Origin: Parabacteroides hominis | GTDB taxonomy: Bacteria > Bacteroidota > Bacteroidia > Bacteroidales > Tannerellaceae | Assembly: GCF_014287585.1 (NCBI RefSeq) | Contig: NZ_JACOOJ010000029.1 | Location: forward strand, 1-64,000 | Length of the DNA stretch: 64,000 nucleotides | Reading direction: 5' to 3' | Part shown: positions 1 through 8,942 of the stretch, piece after piece | Layout of the letters: each line of letters starts with the position of its first letter | Position numbering within the stretch: position 1 is the first letter of the stretch | The notes under the pieces: model-generated | Databases searched by the model: none | What the model was told of the DNA's origin: nothing | The model's input: only the letters and a program-made list of their open reading frames with translations | Position numbers and translations under genes: made by a program

Positions 1-350
1 TCGTATGCCAGAATGCAAATGGAAAGAACTACGTTCACAACATCAACGGTGTATTGGCAATGGGTCCGAAAGAAGATGCAGTTGTCGTAAACGTTCTTGA
101 AGTTTCTGCAGACGATGTAGTTGCTACAGACAACGAAACAATCGCAACAGCTGAAGTAGCCGTTATCGCAGGCGAAGGCCAGGTAACCATCGCTAACGCT
201 GCCGGCAAGAAGGTTGTTATCAGCAACATCTTAGGCCAGGTAGTTGCCAACACGGTTCTTACTTCCGACAACGCTGTAATCGCTGCTCCCCAGGGTGTAG
301 TCGTTGTAGCTGTCGAAGGCGAAGAAGCTGTCAAAGCAATTGTAAAATAA
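1..350 (+). CDS. C-terminal part of a secreted protein with a sorting-like domain (5' truncated)
   Basis: The reading frame is already open at the window edge (first full codon at base 3) and ends with TAA at 348-350, so only the last 115 residues are seen. They are rich in Val, Ala and Gly and end in a beta-strand pattern, with NILGQVV, then APQGVVVVAVEGEE and a final KAIVK. This resembles the C-terminal sorting-type domains of Bacteroidetes surface proteins (type IX-like, or the DUF6383 type common in Parabacteroides). The catalytic or binding part lies outside the window, so no function can be given. A strong hairpin follows 20 bases after the stop. Confidence 0.6.
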   Translation, partial: VCQNANGKNYVHNINGVLAMGPKEDAVVVNVLEVSADDVVATDNETIATAEVAVIAGEGQVTIANAAGKKVVISNILGQVVANTVLTSDNAVIAAPQGVVVVAVEGEEAVKAIVK

Positions 351-370
351 AAGAAACACACAAATTTCCC

Positions 371-396
371 TTGCCGGGGGATTGATCCCCCGGCAA
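371..396 (+). terminator. Hairpin terminator after the truncated surface protein
   Basis: Perfect 10-bp stem TTGCCGGGGG / CCCCCGGCAA with a 6-base loop, followed by an A-rich tract rather than a clean T run. It sits 20 bases past the stop codon. A near-identical hairpin occurs after mrp at 22548-22575. Confidence 0.6.
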
Positions 397-418
397 AAGA
401 AAGATATTTTATAATCAA

Positions 419-725
419 ATAATTCTAAAGTGTTTGGCCGTGTGCCGCGAAAACGGCAATTACCCTGCGACAGGCGAACAGGCGGTCAGATTTAATATTA
501 ATAATACTAAAGTATATTGAAATTAAAAGTTCAATGTAGCCTGTAGCCCTGTGAAGGACGAAAGCATACAGAAAACAAGCCCCGGAGGTGATCGACATCT
601 TCGGGGCTTCGTTGTTTTAAGATTTGAACCTAAATGCACCTTGACTGATTCAAATCCGAAAAAAGTTCATTTTTCTTTTAGGGTATTTTCGCTCCCGTTC
701 GCCCTTAATATAGAAACAGGAAAAA
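419..725 (+). other. Intergenic region before fecR; possible small RNA or leader with terminator
   Basis: No credible protein gene. At 577-609 a 14-bp stem (AAGCCCCG... / ...CGGGGCTT, with two G-U pairs) is followed by a T-rich tail, so a transcript ends here, well before fecR; a short RNA starting between 420 and 550 is possible. Bases 681-709 (GGGTATTTTCGC, then CGTTCGCCCTT) may be an ECF-sigma-type promoter for fecR, since this lies directly upstream of the gene and does not match TAnnTTTG. No sigma-factor gene is present. Confidence 0.4.
577..616 (+). terminator. Rho-independent terminator upstream of fecR
   Basis: Stem AAGCCCCG with CGGGGCTT, extended inward through G-U pairs, then TTGTTTT. 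It isolates fecR from upstream transcription. Confidence 0.65.
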
Positions 726-1655
726 ATGGAACAGAGGCTACTACATAAAATGTTTAACGGAGAGGCTACAGACAACGAGCTGACTCAGATCCGTCAATGG
801 GTAAATGCCGATAAAGCGAACAGGGAAACATTCTATCATGAACGTGCCCTGTTTGACGCGCTCCAATTAAATAGTTTTCAAAAAGAGAAGCATGTCCGCA
901 AACAGTCCGTACCACTCTGGAAATGGATCGGAGGTGCTGCCGCTGCTGCTGTTATCGCCCTATTCTTATTGTATAACGTTCCGGCATTCACCGATAAAAA
1001 CATCCAGCCTGAAATAGCTTTCAATACCATTAAAGTTCCTGCCGGACAGCGGGTTGAAGTAACGCTGGCAGACGGGACCCATATCTGGCTGAACGCCCGG
1101 TCGGAATTTTCTTACCCGGTTTCGTTTAACGGGGACACAAGGGAAGTCCGTTTAAAAGGAGAAGCATTTTTCGATGTCGCCAAGAATAAAAACAAAAAGT
1201 TTATTGTCAATACAGGCCGTTGCGAAGTGGAAGTTTTAGGAACACAGTTTAATGTGGAGGCCTATAACGAAAATGAATTTTCCACAGCCCTCATACAGGG
1301 GAGCGTAAAAGTCACCGACAGGTCACAGCCTGACGAATCAGTTGTGTTAGAACCCAATAATACCGTCAGCCTCAACAACGGAAAGCTGACGGTCACTCCC
1401 ATCACCGATTTCAATCCATACAGTTGGAAAGAGGGGCTCATCACTTTCAAGGATATCACTTTCAAGGATCTGATGAAGAAACTCGAAAAGAATTTCGGTA
1501 TCCGGATAATTATCGACAATCATACGCTCGACAATTATGCCTGTAGTGGGAAGTTCCGTATATCCGACGGGATTGAACAGGTGCTGAGAGCTTTACAACA
1601 AGATGCTCACTTCACCTTCGAGCGGGAGAGCGGAACTGAAATTCGCATTCGATAA
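726..1655 (+). CDS. FecR-family anti-sigma factor (DUF4974)
   Basis: A 309-residue inner-membrane anti-sigma factor. Residues 1-50 form the cytoplasmic sigma-binding part, about 63-88 a single Ala-rich membrane helix (WIGGAAAAAVIALFLLY), about 100-200 the periplasmic FecR domain (PAGQRVEVTLADGT, LKGEAFFDVAKN), and about 238-309 the DUF4974 domain that contacts the STN domain of a partner TonB-dependent receptor. That partner is almost certainly the SusC encoded 114 bases downstream, which carries an STN domain. In most such loci an ECF sigma gene precedes fecR; none is present here, so the sigma factor must be encoded elsewhere or has been lost. Length and domain order are normal. Confidence 0.93.
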   Translation: MEQRLLHKMFNGEATDNELTQIRQWVNADKANRETFYHERALFDALQLNSFQKEKHVRKQSVPLWKWIGGAAAAAVIALFLLYNVPAFTDKNIQPEIAFNTIKVPAGQRVEVTLADGTHIWLNARSEFSYPVSFNGDTREVRLKGEAFFDVAKNKNKKFIVNTGRCEVEVLGTQFNVEAYNENEFSTALIQGSVKVTDRSQPDESVVLEPNNTVSLNNGKLTVTPITDFNPYSWKEGLITFKDITFKDLMKKLEKNFGIRIIIDNHTLDNYACSGKFRISDGIEQVLRALQQDAHFTFERESGTEIRIR

Positions 1656-1769
1656 TCAATTAAACAGATAGCCTATGAGGAGGAGATAATTAAAATGACG
1701 GGCAAATTATGTCCAATGTAAAAAAAATGAAGTTTCAATCTAATATCATTCTTTAAATCTATCACAAAC

Positions 1770-4700
1770 ATGAAGAAAAGAAAAATTTGTGTATCTCGTA
1801 TTTTAAAGATGACATCTCTGTTCTTCCTTTCCTGTGCCATGTGTGCACAAGCAGAAACGGTAAGTTCACAGAGCATACGCATCACACTTAACAAAAACAA
1901 TGTCCGGCTGGAAAATATCCTGAACGACATTGAAAACCAAACGAATTTACTGTTCATTTACAACAAGAACGTAAATGTTAACCAAAAAGTCTCAGTGAAT
2001 GCCGAAAATACTTCTTTGCAGGAAGTATTGCAAAACCTGTTCGACAACAATGTGTCCTTCAAAATCGAAGGTTCTTACATCGTTCTTTCACCGACAGGAG
2101 CAACAGGCGGCCCACAACAAGCCACACACACAGTGAAAGGTGTGGTAGAAGATGCATTAGGCCCTATTGCCGGCGCTAATGTTGTAGAAAAAGGAACGAC
2201 AAACGGTACGATTACCGATATGGACGGTAATTTCACATTAAATGTAGCACCTAACGCCGTACTTGTTATTTCGTATATCGGCTACAAAGACCAGGAGATG
2301 CCGGTAAACAACAAGACAAACATCCAGGTCAAATTGGCCGAAGACTCACAAGCATTAGATGAAGTGGTCGTTGTCGGTTACGGTGTCCAGAAACGTGCAT
2401 CCGTAACAGGATCGGTCGCTTCACTTCAAGCCAAGGACATTGCCACTGTCAAAACACCGAATGTCAGTAATGCGCTGGCCGGCAAATTGCCAGGGTTGCG
2501 TGCCGTACAGAGAAGCGGTGCTCCGGGTGATGATGATGCAAGCATCGATATTCGTGGTTATGGTGATGCTTTAGTCATTGTCGATGGCGTGGAACGTGAT
2601 TTCAAACAAATCGACGCCAACGATATAGAATCGATCAGTATCTTGAAAGATGCTTCCGCTGCCGTTTACGGTTTCAAAGGAGCAAATGGTGTTATCCTTG
2701 TTACAACCAAAAAGGGACAAGTCGGCAAACCGAAAATCAATTATAACGGATATGTCGGCATACAAAACATCACCCGTTATCCGGAATATTACAACGGATA
2801 CGAGTATGCGACTTTGTACAACGAAGCCCAACAAAATATCGGAATAACAGCCCCCTATTCAGCTGAAGATCTGGAACGTTTCAAACAAGGAATCGGGACG
2901 ACAGACTGGTATGATGAAGTCATTCGCAAAACAGCTCCTGCCACTTATCACAATTTAAGCGTATCGGGCGGTGCGGAAAAAGTAAAATACTTCTTCTCGC
3001 TCGGTTTGACAGACCAGGAAGGTATCTACAAATCCAAAGCGTTCAATTATAAAAAATATAATGTACGTTCCAATATCAGTGCAGAAATCGTCAAAGGCTT
3101 TACCGTAGACTTACAGTTAAGCGGTCGTCTGGATACTCGAATGAAACCATACGAAGCAGAACCGTTAAGTCGTAGTATTCAGATGGCAAAACCCGTATTT
3201 CCGGTTTATGCTAATGACAATCCGGACTACTGGTCAAATCCGGGTGATAAAGGAAACCCCGTCCATCTTTCGGATATCGATAATGTCGGATACGACAGAA
3301 GAGACCGTCGCGAGTTTAACGGGTCGATCGGTTTGAACTGGGAAATGCCCTGGGTGAAAGGTTTATCCGCAAAGGCATTGTTCTCTTACGACTATAATAA
3401 CAAATACAGCAGAAAATGGTATAAAGAATATTATGAATATACCTATGATGCTGTTAATGACGTTTATAATGCTTCCGGAAGCCATACCATTTCAGAGTTA
3501 ACAACTCAGAATGACAACTATTTCAGGCCGAACGGACAAATCTCCCTGAACTATAAGAATACATTCGGCAAACATGATATCGGAGCATTGGTTTTGTGGG
3601 AATTCTATAATGACCGTACCGATATCCTGAAAGCATACCGCCAGTTTACAGTCGGAGCACTCGATCAGATAGATGCAGGAGACAAGACAAACATGGACAA
3701 CGGTGGAACAGCACGTGTTTCCGCTCATGCTGGTTTGGTCGGACGTGTCAATTACGCATACGACAACAAATACTTGGCAGAACTCAGCTTCCGTTACGAC
3801 GGTTCCTACAAATTTGCACCGGACAATCGTTGGGGATTCTTCCCTGCCGTATCTTTGGGTTGGCGTGTTTCCGAAGAAGCATTCTTCAAAGAAGCGTTAC
3901 CTATGGTCGACAACTTCAAGATCAGAGGTTCTTTCGGGAAAGTGGGAGATGAAGGTGTAACCGGTTATAGCGATGATGACGAAAAGGATGGCAAATACAG
4001 AGCCTATCAATATTTACAAGGTTACCGGTATCCTTCGGGAAGTTATGTTTTAGGAACAGGCGGCCTTACGAACGGAGCTAAAGACAGAGGTATGCCAAAC
4101 TTGGCTCTGACTTGGTATGAATCCAAAACAACCAATGTCGGATTCGAAGCATCCATATTATCAGGTTTAATCAATGTCGAATTCGATTACTTCGTCCGTA
4201 AAAGAAGTGGCCTGCTGACAAAGCGCCAGCTGACATTACCGACGACATTCGGCCAGGAACTTCCGGTAGAGAACCTGAACTCCGACAGAAACCAGGGATT
4301 CGAAATCGTTGTCGGACATCGTCATAAAATAGGAGACTTCACTTATGATGTAAAAGGAAACTTCTCTACTACCCGTATCTACAATGAACATATTGAACGT
4401 GCAGCTTCAGCCAATATGTACGACGACTGGAGAAACAACAGCAATGATCGTTATAAAGATATCCAGTGGGGTAAAGTCTGTATCGGACAGTTCCAGAGCT
4501 ACGAAGAAATTCTCAACTCACCGATCCAGGATAACAACGGTAACAAATCATTGATGCCGGGCGACTTGAAATTTCAGGACTGGAACAATGACGGTATTAT
4601 CGACGGAAAGGACGACCAGCCGATCGGACATGGAAATACGCCACGTCTGTATTATGGCTTGAACCTTTACGGAGAATATAAAGGATTTGACCTGACCGTC

Positions 4701-5153
4701 TTCTTCCAAGGGGCTGCCGGACATGAAGTATTTACAACCGGAGACTTCATGGCACCATTTATCCAACAAGGATTAGGTAATGGTATTACCCTAAACCTGG
4801 ATCGTTGGCATCGTGAAGATCCCTCTGACATGAGTAGCGAATGGATACCCGGATATATGCCGGCACTCCGTCCGACTGGTTTCTCTGCCAATTCAGGCAC
4901 AAATACCTGGACAAGACAAAAGGCCAACTATTTACGTCTGAAAACCATCGAATTAGGATACACATTCCCTAAAAAATGGATGCAAAGAGCCGGTATCGAG
5001 AACCTGCGCGTATATGTAAACAGCTTCAACACAGCTACGATTACCAGCCGCGAAGGTATCATGAAATATATGGACCCGGAGAACAAAGACGGCATGTTCC
5101 GTTACTATCCACAAATGAAAACATTTAACTTCGGTGTTAATCTAACATTCTAA
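1770..5153 (+). CDS. susC-like: SusC/RagA-family TonB-linked outer-membrane transporter with STN domain
   Basis: An outer-membrane importer of 1127 residues that passes glycans to the periplasm with its SusD lid. Visible parts: signal peptide (1-29), STN signalling domain (about 36-107), carboxypeptidase-regulatory-like domain (121-190), the typical DEVVVVGYG segment (197-205), a plug with RGYGDALVIVDGVE and ILKDASAAVYG, then a long beta-barrel ending in FNFGVNLTF. The STN domain signals to the neighbouring FecR protein, so substrate uptake should control expression of the locus. The susD gene starts 11 bases after the stop. Substrate cannot be read from the sequence; the downstream GH130 and GH2 enzymes suggest mannosides. 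Confidence 0.96.
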   Translation: MKKRKICVSRILKMTSLFFLSCAMCAQAETVSSQSIRITLNKNNVRLENILNDIENQTNLLFIYNKNVNVNQKVSVNAENTSLQEVLQNLFDNNVSFKIEGSYIVLSPTGATGGPQQATHTVKGVVEDALGPIAGANVVEKGTTNGTITDMDGNFTLNVAPNAVLVISYIGYKDQEMPVNNKTNIQVKLAEDSQALDEVVVVGYGVQKRASVTGSVASLQAKDIATVKTPNVSNALAGKLPGLRAVQRSGAPGDDDASIDIRGYGDALVIVDGVERDFKQIDANDIESISILKDASAAVYGFKGANGVILVTTKKGQVGKPKINYNGYVGIQNITRYPEYYNGYEYATLYNEAQQNIGITAPYSAEDLERFKQGIGTTDWYDEVIRKTAPATYHNLSVSGGAEKVKYFFSLGLTDQEGIYKSKAFNYKKYNVRSNISAEIVKGFTVDLQLSGRLDTRMKPYEAEPLSRSIQMAKPVFPVYANDNPDYWSNPGDKGNPVHLSDIDNVGYDRRDRREFNGSIGLNWEMPWVKGLSAKALFSYDYNNKYSRKWYKEYYEYTYDAVNDVYNASGSHTISELTTQNDNYFRPNGQISLNYKNTFGKHDIGALVLWEFYNDRTDILKAYRQFTVGALDQIDAGDKTNMDNGGTARVSAHAGLVGRVNYAYDNKYLAELSFRYDGSYKFAPDNRWGFFPAVSLGWRVSEEAFFKEALPMVDNFKIRGSFGKVGDEGVTGYSDDDEKDGKYRAYQYLQGYRYPSGSYVLGTGGLTNGAKDRGMPNLALTWYESKTTNVGFEASILSGLINVEFDYFVRKRSGLLTKRQLTLPTTFGQELPVENLNSDRNQGFEIVVGHRHKIGDFTYDVKGNFSTTRIYNEHIERAASANMYDDWRNNSNDRYKDIQWGKVCIGQFQSYEEILNSPIQDNNGNKSLMPGDLKFQDWNNDGIIDGKDDQPIGHGNTPRLYYGLNLYGEYKGFDLTVFFQGAAGHEVFTTGDFMAPFIQQGLGNGITLNLDRWHREDPSDMSSEWIPGYMPALRPTGFSANSGTNTWTRQKANYLRLKTIELGYTFPKKWMQRAGIENLRVYVNSFNTATITSREGIMKYMDPENKDGMFRYYPQMKTFNFGVNLTF

Positions 5154-5164
5154 AATAAGAAACG

Positions 5165-7012
5165 ATGAAGACAACAATTATAAAAAATATCGGATGTGGA
5201 TTGCTTTTGTTAGGTACGACAGCCTGCGCTGACTATCTTGAGAAAGAATCTTTCGACATCATAACTCCCGAACAAGTTTGGCAGGACGCTAAATTGATCA
5301 ACGGCGTAATGGTTAATTTATATGACGGCCTGAACCTGGAAGATTTCAATTACTGGTATCGCGACGCATGGCGTTTGCAAAATGCCTCTTCCATGTCTGA
5401 CGAAGCACAAGGTTCCTTCCAGAAAGACCCTCTTTTCGATAACGGAAATGCCACATACACGTATGAAGACGCCTTGTTCGAACAGAAGTTCTCGGACCGT
5501 TACAAGAATATACGGAACTGCAACGATTTCATCAGCCAGTTGCAGGAAGCTACAGCCTTATCCGATTCTGAAAAGAAATTGCTATTGGCGGAATCCCGTT
5601 TCCTGCGCGCCATGCACTACTTCACTTTAGTGAAACGTTATGGCGGCGTGCCTCTTATCGACGAACCGCAACAATATGATCCCAACAACCTGGAAGCCTT
5701 GATGGTTCCCCGTAACAAAGAAGTCGAAATTTATGATTTTATCGTAAAAGAATGCCAGGAGGCAGCACAGGATCTTCCGGATACGAGAAATGCGGATGCC
5801 AAATACCGGGCAAGCAAATATGTTGCATTGGCGTTATGCTCGCGGGCAGCCTTGTATGCCGGCTCTATTGCCCGTTACGGAAATGTCCAGTTAGACGGCC
5901 TTGTCGGAATACCGGCTACAGAAGCCGATCGTTTTTTCCAGACCTCTTATGACGCATCCAAAGCGATTATATCTTCCGGCCTTTTCAGTTTGTATAACAA
6001 GAAAGCCGACGACAAAGAACAAAACTATTGCGAAATGTTCCTAAAAGGCAACGGTGATAACGGAGAATATATTTTCCAGAAGCAATACAACGTTGCCGGA
6101 GGTAAAGGACATGACTGGGACAAACGTAACGCCCCGTTCTCTTATCGTGCCGGAGGTTGGGGATGCGGTATCGCCCCTACTTTGGAAATAGTGGAAGCAT
6201 ACGAATATATAGACGGTTCAGAAGGCACTTTGAAACTGGAAGAAAACGGTAAACCGCTTCGTTTCGACGATCCTTATGAAGTATTTGCCAATAAAGACCC
6301 GCGCCTGTTCGCTTCCGTTTATCTGCCGGGGTCTCCTTGCCAGAGCACAAAGATCGAATGGAAAAGAGGTATTATCGTTTCAGATAACGAAAAATATATG
6401 GCAACAAGTCAGCCGGATGGGGGTAATACGGTAGAAATCAATGGAGTCACCTACAGCACTTCCGGAAAAGATGGCGGAGCCGATGCCGGCGATGCTTCCA
6501 AGACAGGCTTCTATCAGAAGAAATTCTGGGACGAGACATTGACCGATATGAATATGGGTAAGTCAGAAACTCCGTGGCCTGTTTTCCGTTTAGGAGAAAT
6601 TTATCTAAATTTGGCGGAAGCTGCGATGGAGTTGAACAAATCTTCCGAAGCATTGGATGCTGTCAACAAGATTCGCGAGCGTGCCGGAATCGCCTTATTG
6701 CCAAGCATCAATATGGAAAAGGTCCGTCACGAACGCAGAGTGGAATTAGCATTCGAAGGCCATCGTTTCTGGGATATGAAACGTTGGAGAATTGCTCACT
6801 TAGATGTTGCACAAGGCGGTTTGAATGGATTCAGAGGGACGGCATTGTATCCGTGGTATGATATTCGTGATGGTAAATATGTATTCGAAAGAGGTTCCAA
6901 TCCTCCGAAACAGAAACGTATTTTCCTGGAAAAGAACTATTATACAAAGATCAACCAGACAGATATGAATTCAAATCCGAATCTCATTCAGAACCCAGGT
7001 TATACCAATTAA
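5165..7012 (+). CDS. susD-like: SusD/RagB-family glycan-binding lipoprotein
   Basis: A cell-surface lipoprotein of 615 residues that caps the SusC barrel and binds oligosaccharide. The signal peptide ends in a lipobox with Cys21 (LGTTAC). The middle has the tetratricopeptide-like helices of the family (AESRFLRAMHYFTLVKRYGG), and the C-terminal part carries the motifs RLGEIYLNLAEA, IRERAGI and RRVELAFEGHRFWDMKRWR. It lies 11 bases after susC and is followed 22 bases later by the DUF3823 lipoprotein, so the three form one transcription unit. Confidence 0.96.
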   Translation: MKTTIIKNIGCGLLLLGTTACADYLEKESFDIITPEQVWQDAKLINGVMVNLYDGLNLEDFNYWYRDAWRLQNASSMSDEAQGSFQKDPLFDNGNATYTYEDALFEQKFSDRYKNIRNCNDFISQLQEATALSDSEKKLLLAESRFLRAMHYFTLVKRYGGVPLIDEPQQYDPNNLEALMVPRNKEVEIYDFIVKECQEAAQDLPDTRNADAKYRASKYVALALCSRAALYAGSIARYGNVQLDGLVGIPATEADRFFQTSYDASKAIISSGLFSLYNKKADDKEQNYCEMFLKGNGDNGEYIFQKQYNVAGGKGHDWDKRNAPFSYRAGGWGCGIAPTLEIVEAYEYIDGSEGTLKLEENGKPLRFDDPYEVFANKDPRLFASVYLPGSPCQSTKIEWKRGIIVSDNEKYMATSQPDGGNTVEINGVTYSTSGKDGGADAGDASKTGFYQKKFWDETLTDMNMGKSETPWPVFRLGEIYLNLAEAAMELNKSSEALDAVNKIRERAGIALLPSINMEKVRHERRVELAFEGHRFWDMKRWRIAHLDVAQGGLNGFRGTALYPWYDIRDGKYVFERGSNPPKQKRIFLEKNYYTKINQTDMNSNPNLIQNPGYTN

Positions 7013-7034
7013 TCACCTAATTTAGAAATTTGAT

Positions 7035-7730
7035 ATGAAAAAGATAAGTTTATTATTAATGGCCGTTTGCTCATTATGCTTCACAAGTTGTTTGAGCGAT
7101 CTGGATAATTATGAATCTCCCGACGGAGGTATCAAAGGACAAATCTTAGATGCAGAAACGAATGAACCGATTCCTCTGCCAGTTCAGGGATCTACCGGTG
7201 TTATTATCAATATGTTCGAACAGAACACGGATGCAACGCAATCGGTCGATTTTTATGCAAAGATGGATGGTTCATACGAAAATGCGAAGTTGTTCAATTG
7301 CGATTACAAGATCGTTGTAAACGGTCCGTTTGTTTCTCCTTGCGAAGAATTTGTAACCGTAAACGGACAGACTACATTGGATCTGAAAGCAACTCCTTAT
7401 GCAAGAATCAACGCTTCGGCCCAGGTTACAGGAAAGAAAATTACCATTACATATAAGGTAACTCCGACAAGCAACAATTTCAAGGTATCGGAAGTGTACG
7501 GCTACTGGAATTTTGCTCCGGGTGTTGATAATGGAAATGCCAACCAAGCAGGCAAGCAAACCGTTAAGGAGCAGGAAGGAACGATCGTTTTCGATCTGGA
7601 AAACGATAAAACCTATCAGGACAATCTGTACAAAATACAAGGAAATGGCAATAAAATATATGTACGTGTCGGAGCCAAAACAGAAGGCGCGGTCAACTAC
7701 AGTACCATTATTGAAACGATTGTACAATAA
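7035..7730 (+). CDS. DUF3823-type surface lipoprotein of the PUL
   Basis: A lipoprotein of 231 residues with Cys19 as lipidation site (FTSC). After the signal comes a carboxypeptidase-regulatory-like beta-sandwich (GGIKGQILDAETNEPIP) and a second Ig-like half, the layout of DUF3823 proteins that usually follow susCD. Such proteins probably assist glycan capture at the cell surface (inference). A strong terminator follows 9 bases after the stop, making this the last gene of the transport part of the locus. Confidence 0.8.
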   Translation: MKKISLLLMAVCSLCFTSCLSDLDNYESPDGGIKGQILDAETNEPIPLPVQGSTGVIINMFEQNTDATQSVDFYAKMDGSYENAKLFNCDYKIVVNGPFVSPCEEFVTVNGQTTLDLKATPYARINASAQVTGKKITITYKVTPTSNNFKVSEVYGYWNFAPGVDNGNANQAGKQTVKEQEGTIVFDLENDKTYQDNLYKIQGNGNKIYVRVGAKTEGAVNYSTIIETIVQ

Positions 7731-7739
7731 ATAACCTTT

Positions 7740-7780
7740 GGCACAGATATCCTTTTTGTTTGGGTATCTGTGCCTTTTTT
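7740..7780 (+). terminator. Strong intrinsic terminator inside the PUL
   Basis: Stem GGCACAGATA / TATCTGTGCC extended by TCC/GGG, followed by six T. It ends the susCD-DUF3823 transcript only 12 bases before the ATG of the GH130 gene. Confidence 0.85.
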
Positions 7781-7792
7781 ATTCTTTAGAGC

Positions 7793-8932
7793 ATGAAAAA
7801 AAGTATCTTACTCATCAGCCTGGCAACTCTACCTCTATTCGGGTATAGCCAAAATGTATTACCGGACTGGGCTTTAGGCGGCTTTGTCAGGCCGGAAAAA
7901 GTCAATCCGATCATTACCCCCAACCCATCCAGCCAATTCGACTGTCCCATGCAGGGTAAAACAATCGGATGGGAAGAAAGCGATGTGTTCAACCCGGCAG
8001 CAACCGTAAAAGACGGTAAAATCTATGTCCTTTACCGGGCTGAGGACAATTCTGCAACAGGAATCGGTAAACGTACTTCGCGTATCGGATTAGCAGAATC
8101 CGAAGACGGCATCCACATGAAGCGCCGGAATACTCCCGTCATGTACCCGGATAAAGACAACATGAAGGAATACGAATGGCCGGGAGGTTGCGAAGACCCG
8201 CGCGTGACAATGACGGAAGACGGTCTGTATGTCATGGCCTACACTTCCTGGAACCGGAAAGTGGCACGCCTCTGCATCGCCACCTCACGAGACCTCGTCA
8301 AATGGGAGAAACACGGCCCTGCTTTCGCGAAAGCCTACAACGGACGCTTCAAAGACATCTTCTGCAAATCCGGCTCTATGGTGACAATGATCAAAGACGG
8401 AAAACAAGTGCTGACGAAAATCGGTGGAAAATACTTCATGTATTGGGGAGAACATGCGGTCTATGCAGCAACCTCCGACGACTTGGTCAACTGGACACCT
8501 ATATTGGACGAGAAAAACGAACTGGCAACTGTCATCAAACCTCGTCCCCAATACTTCGACAGTGCCTTGACAGAGTGCGGTCCTCCCGCTATCCTGACAG
8601 ACAAAGGTATCGTCTTGCTTTATAATGGCAAAAACCAGACAAACGACAGCAAACGTGACAAGCGTTTCACTGCCGGAGCTTACTGCGCCGGACAACTTCT
8701 GACCGACCCGAAGGAGCCGATGAAGGTTCTGCAACGCCTGGACGTTCCTTTCTTCCGCCCGATGGCTTCATTCGAAAAGAGCGGACAGTATGTCGACGGA
8801 ACCGTCTTTATCGAAGGTTTGGTCTTTTTCAAAAACAAATGGTATCTCTATTACGGATGCGCAGATTCCCAGTTGGGCGTAGCAGTTTATGATCCTGCAA
8901 AGAAAACACCCGGAGATCCGATTCCTAATTAA
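7793..8932 (+). CDS. Glycoside hydrolase family 130 protein, exported
   Basis: A 379-residue five-bladed beta-propeller enzyme with a signal peptide (MKKSILLISLATLPLFGYSQ), so it acts in the periplasm or at the surface. The family signature GGCEDPR is at 131-137, with WEESDVFNPA and LYRAED earlier. GH130 includes intracellular mannoside phosphorylases and exported beta-1,2-mannosidases. Export, and the glutamates in WGE (Glu220) and TECGPP (Glu261) as candidate catalytic residues, favour the hydrolase type. The GH2 gene starts 10 bases downstream. The start codon directly follows a terminator, so expression needs read-through or an unseen promoter. The exact linkage cut is not provable here. 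Confidence 0.85.
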   Translation: MKKSILLISLATLPLFGYSQNVLPDWALGGFVRPEKVNPIITPNPSSQFDCPMQGKTIGWEESDVFNPAATVKDGKIYVLYRAEDNSATGIGKRTSRIGLAESEDGIHMKRRNTPVMYPDKDNMKEYEWPGGCEDPRVTMTEDGLYVMAYTSWNRKVARLCIATSRDLVKWEKHGPAFAKAYNGRFKDIFCKSGSMVTMIKDGKQVLTKIGGKYFMYWGEHAVYAATSDDLVNWTPILDEKNELATVIKPRPQYFDSALTECGPPAILTDKGIVLLYNGKNQTNDSKRDKRFTAGAYCAGQLLTDPKEPMKVLQRLDVPFFRPMASFEKSGQYVDGTVFIEGLVFFKNKWYLYYGCADSQLGVAVYDPAKKTPGDPIPN

Positions 8933-8942
8933 AAAATAAAGT

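Noticed and set aside
551..748. 65-codon frame before fecR as a gene
   Set aside because: It spans a terminator hairpin and runs into fecR; no ribosome-binding or family support.
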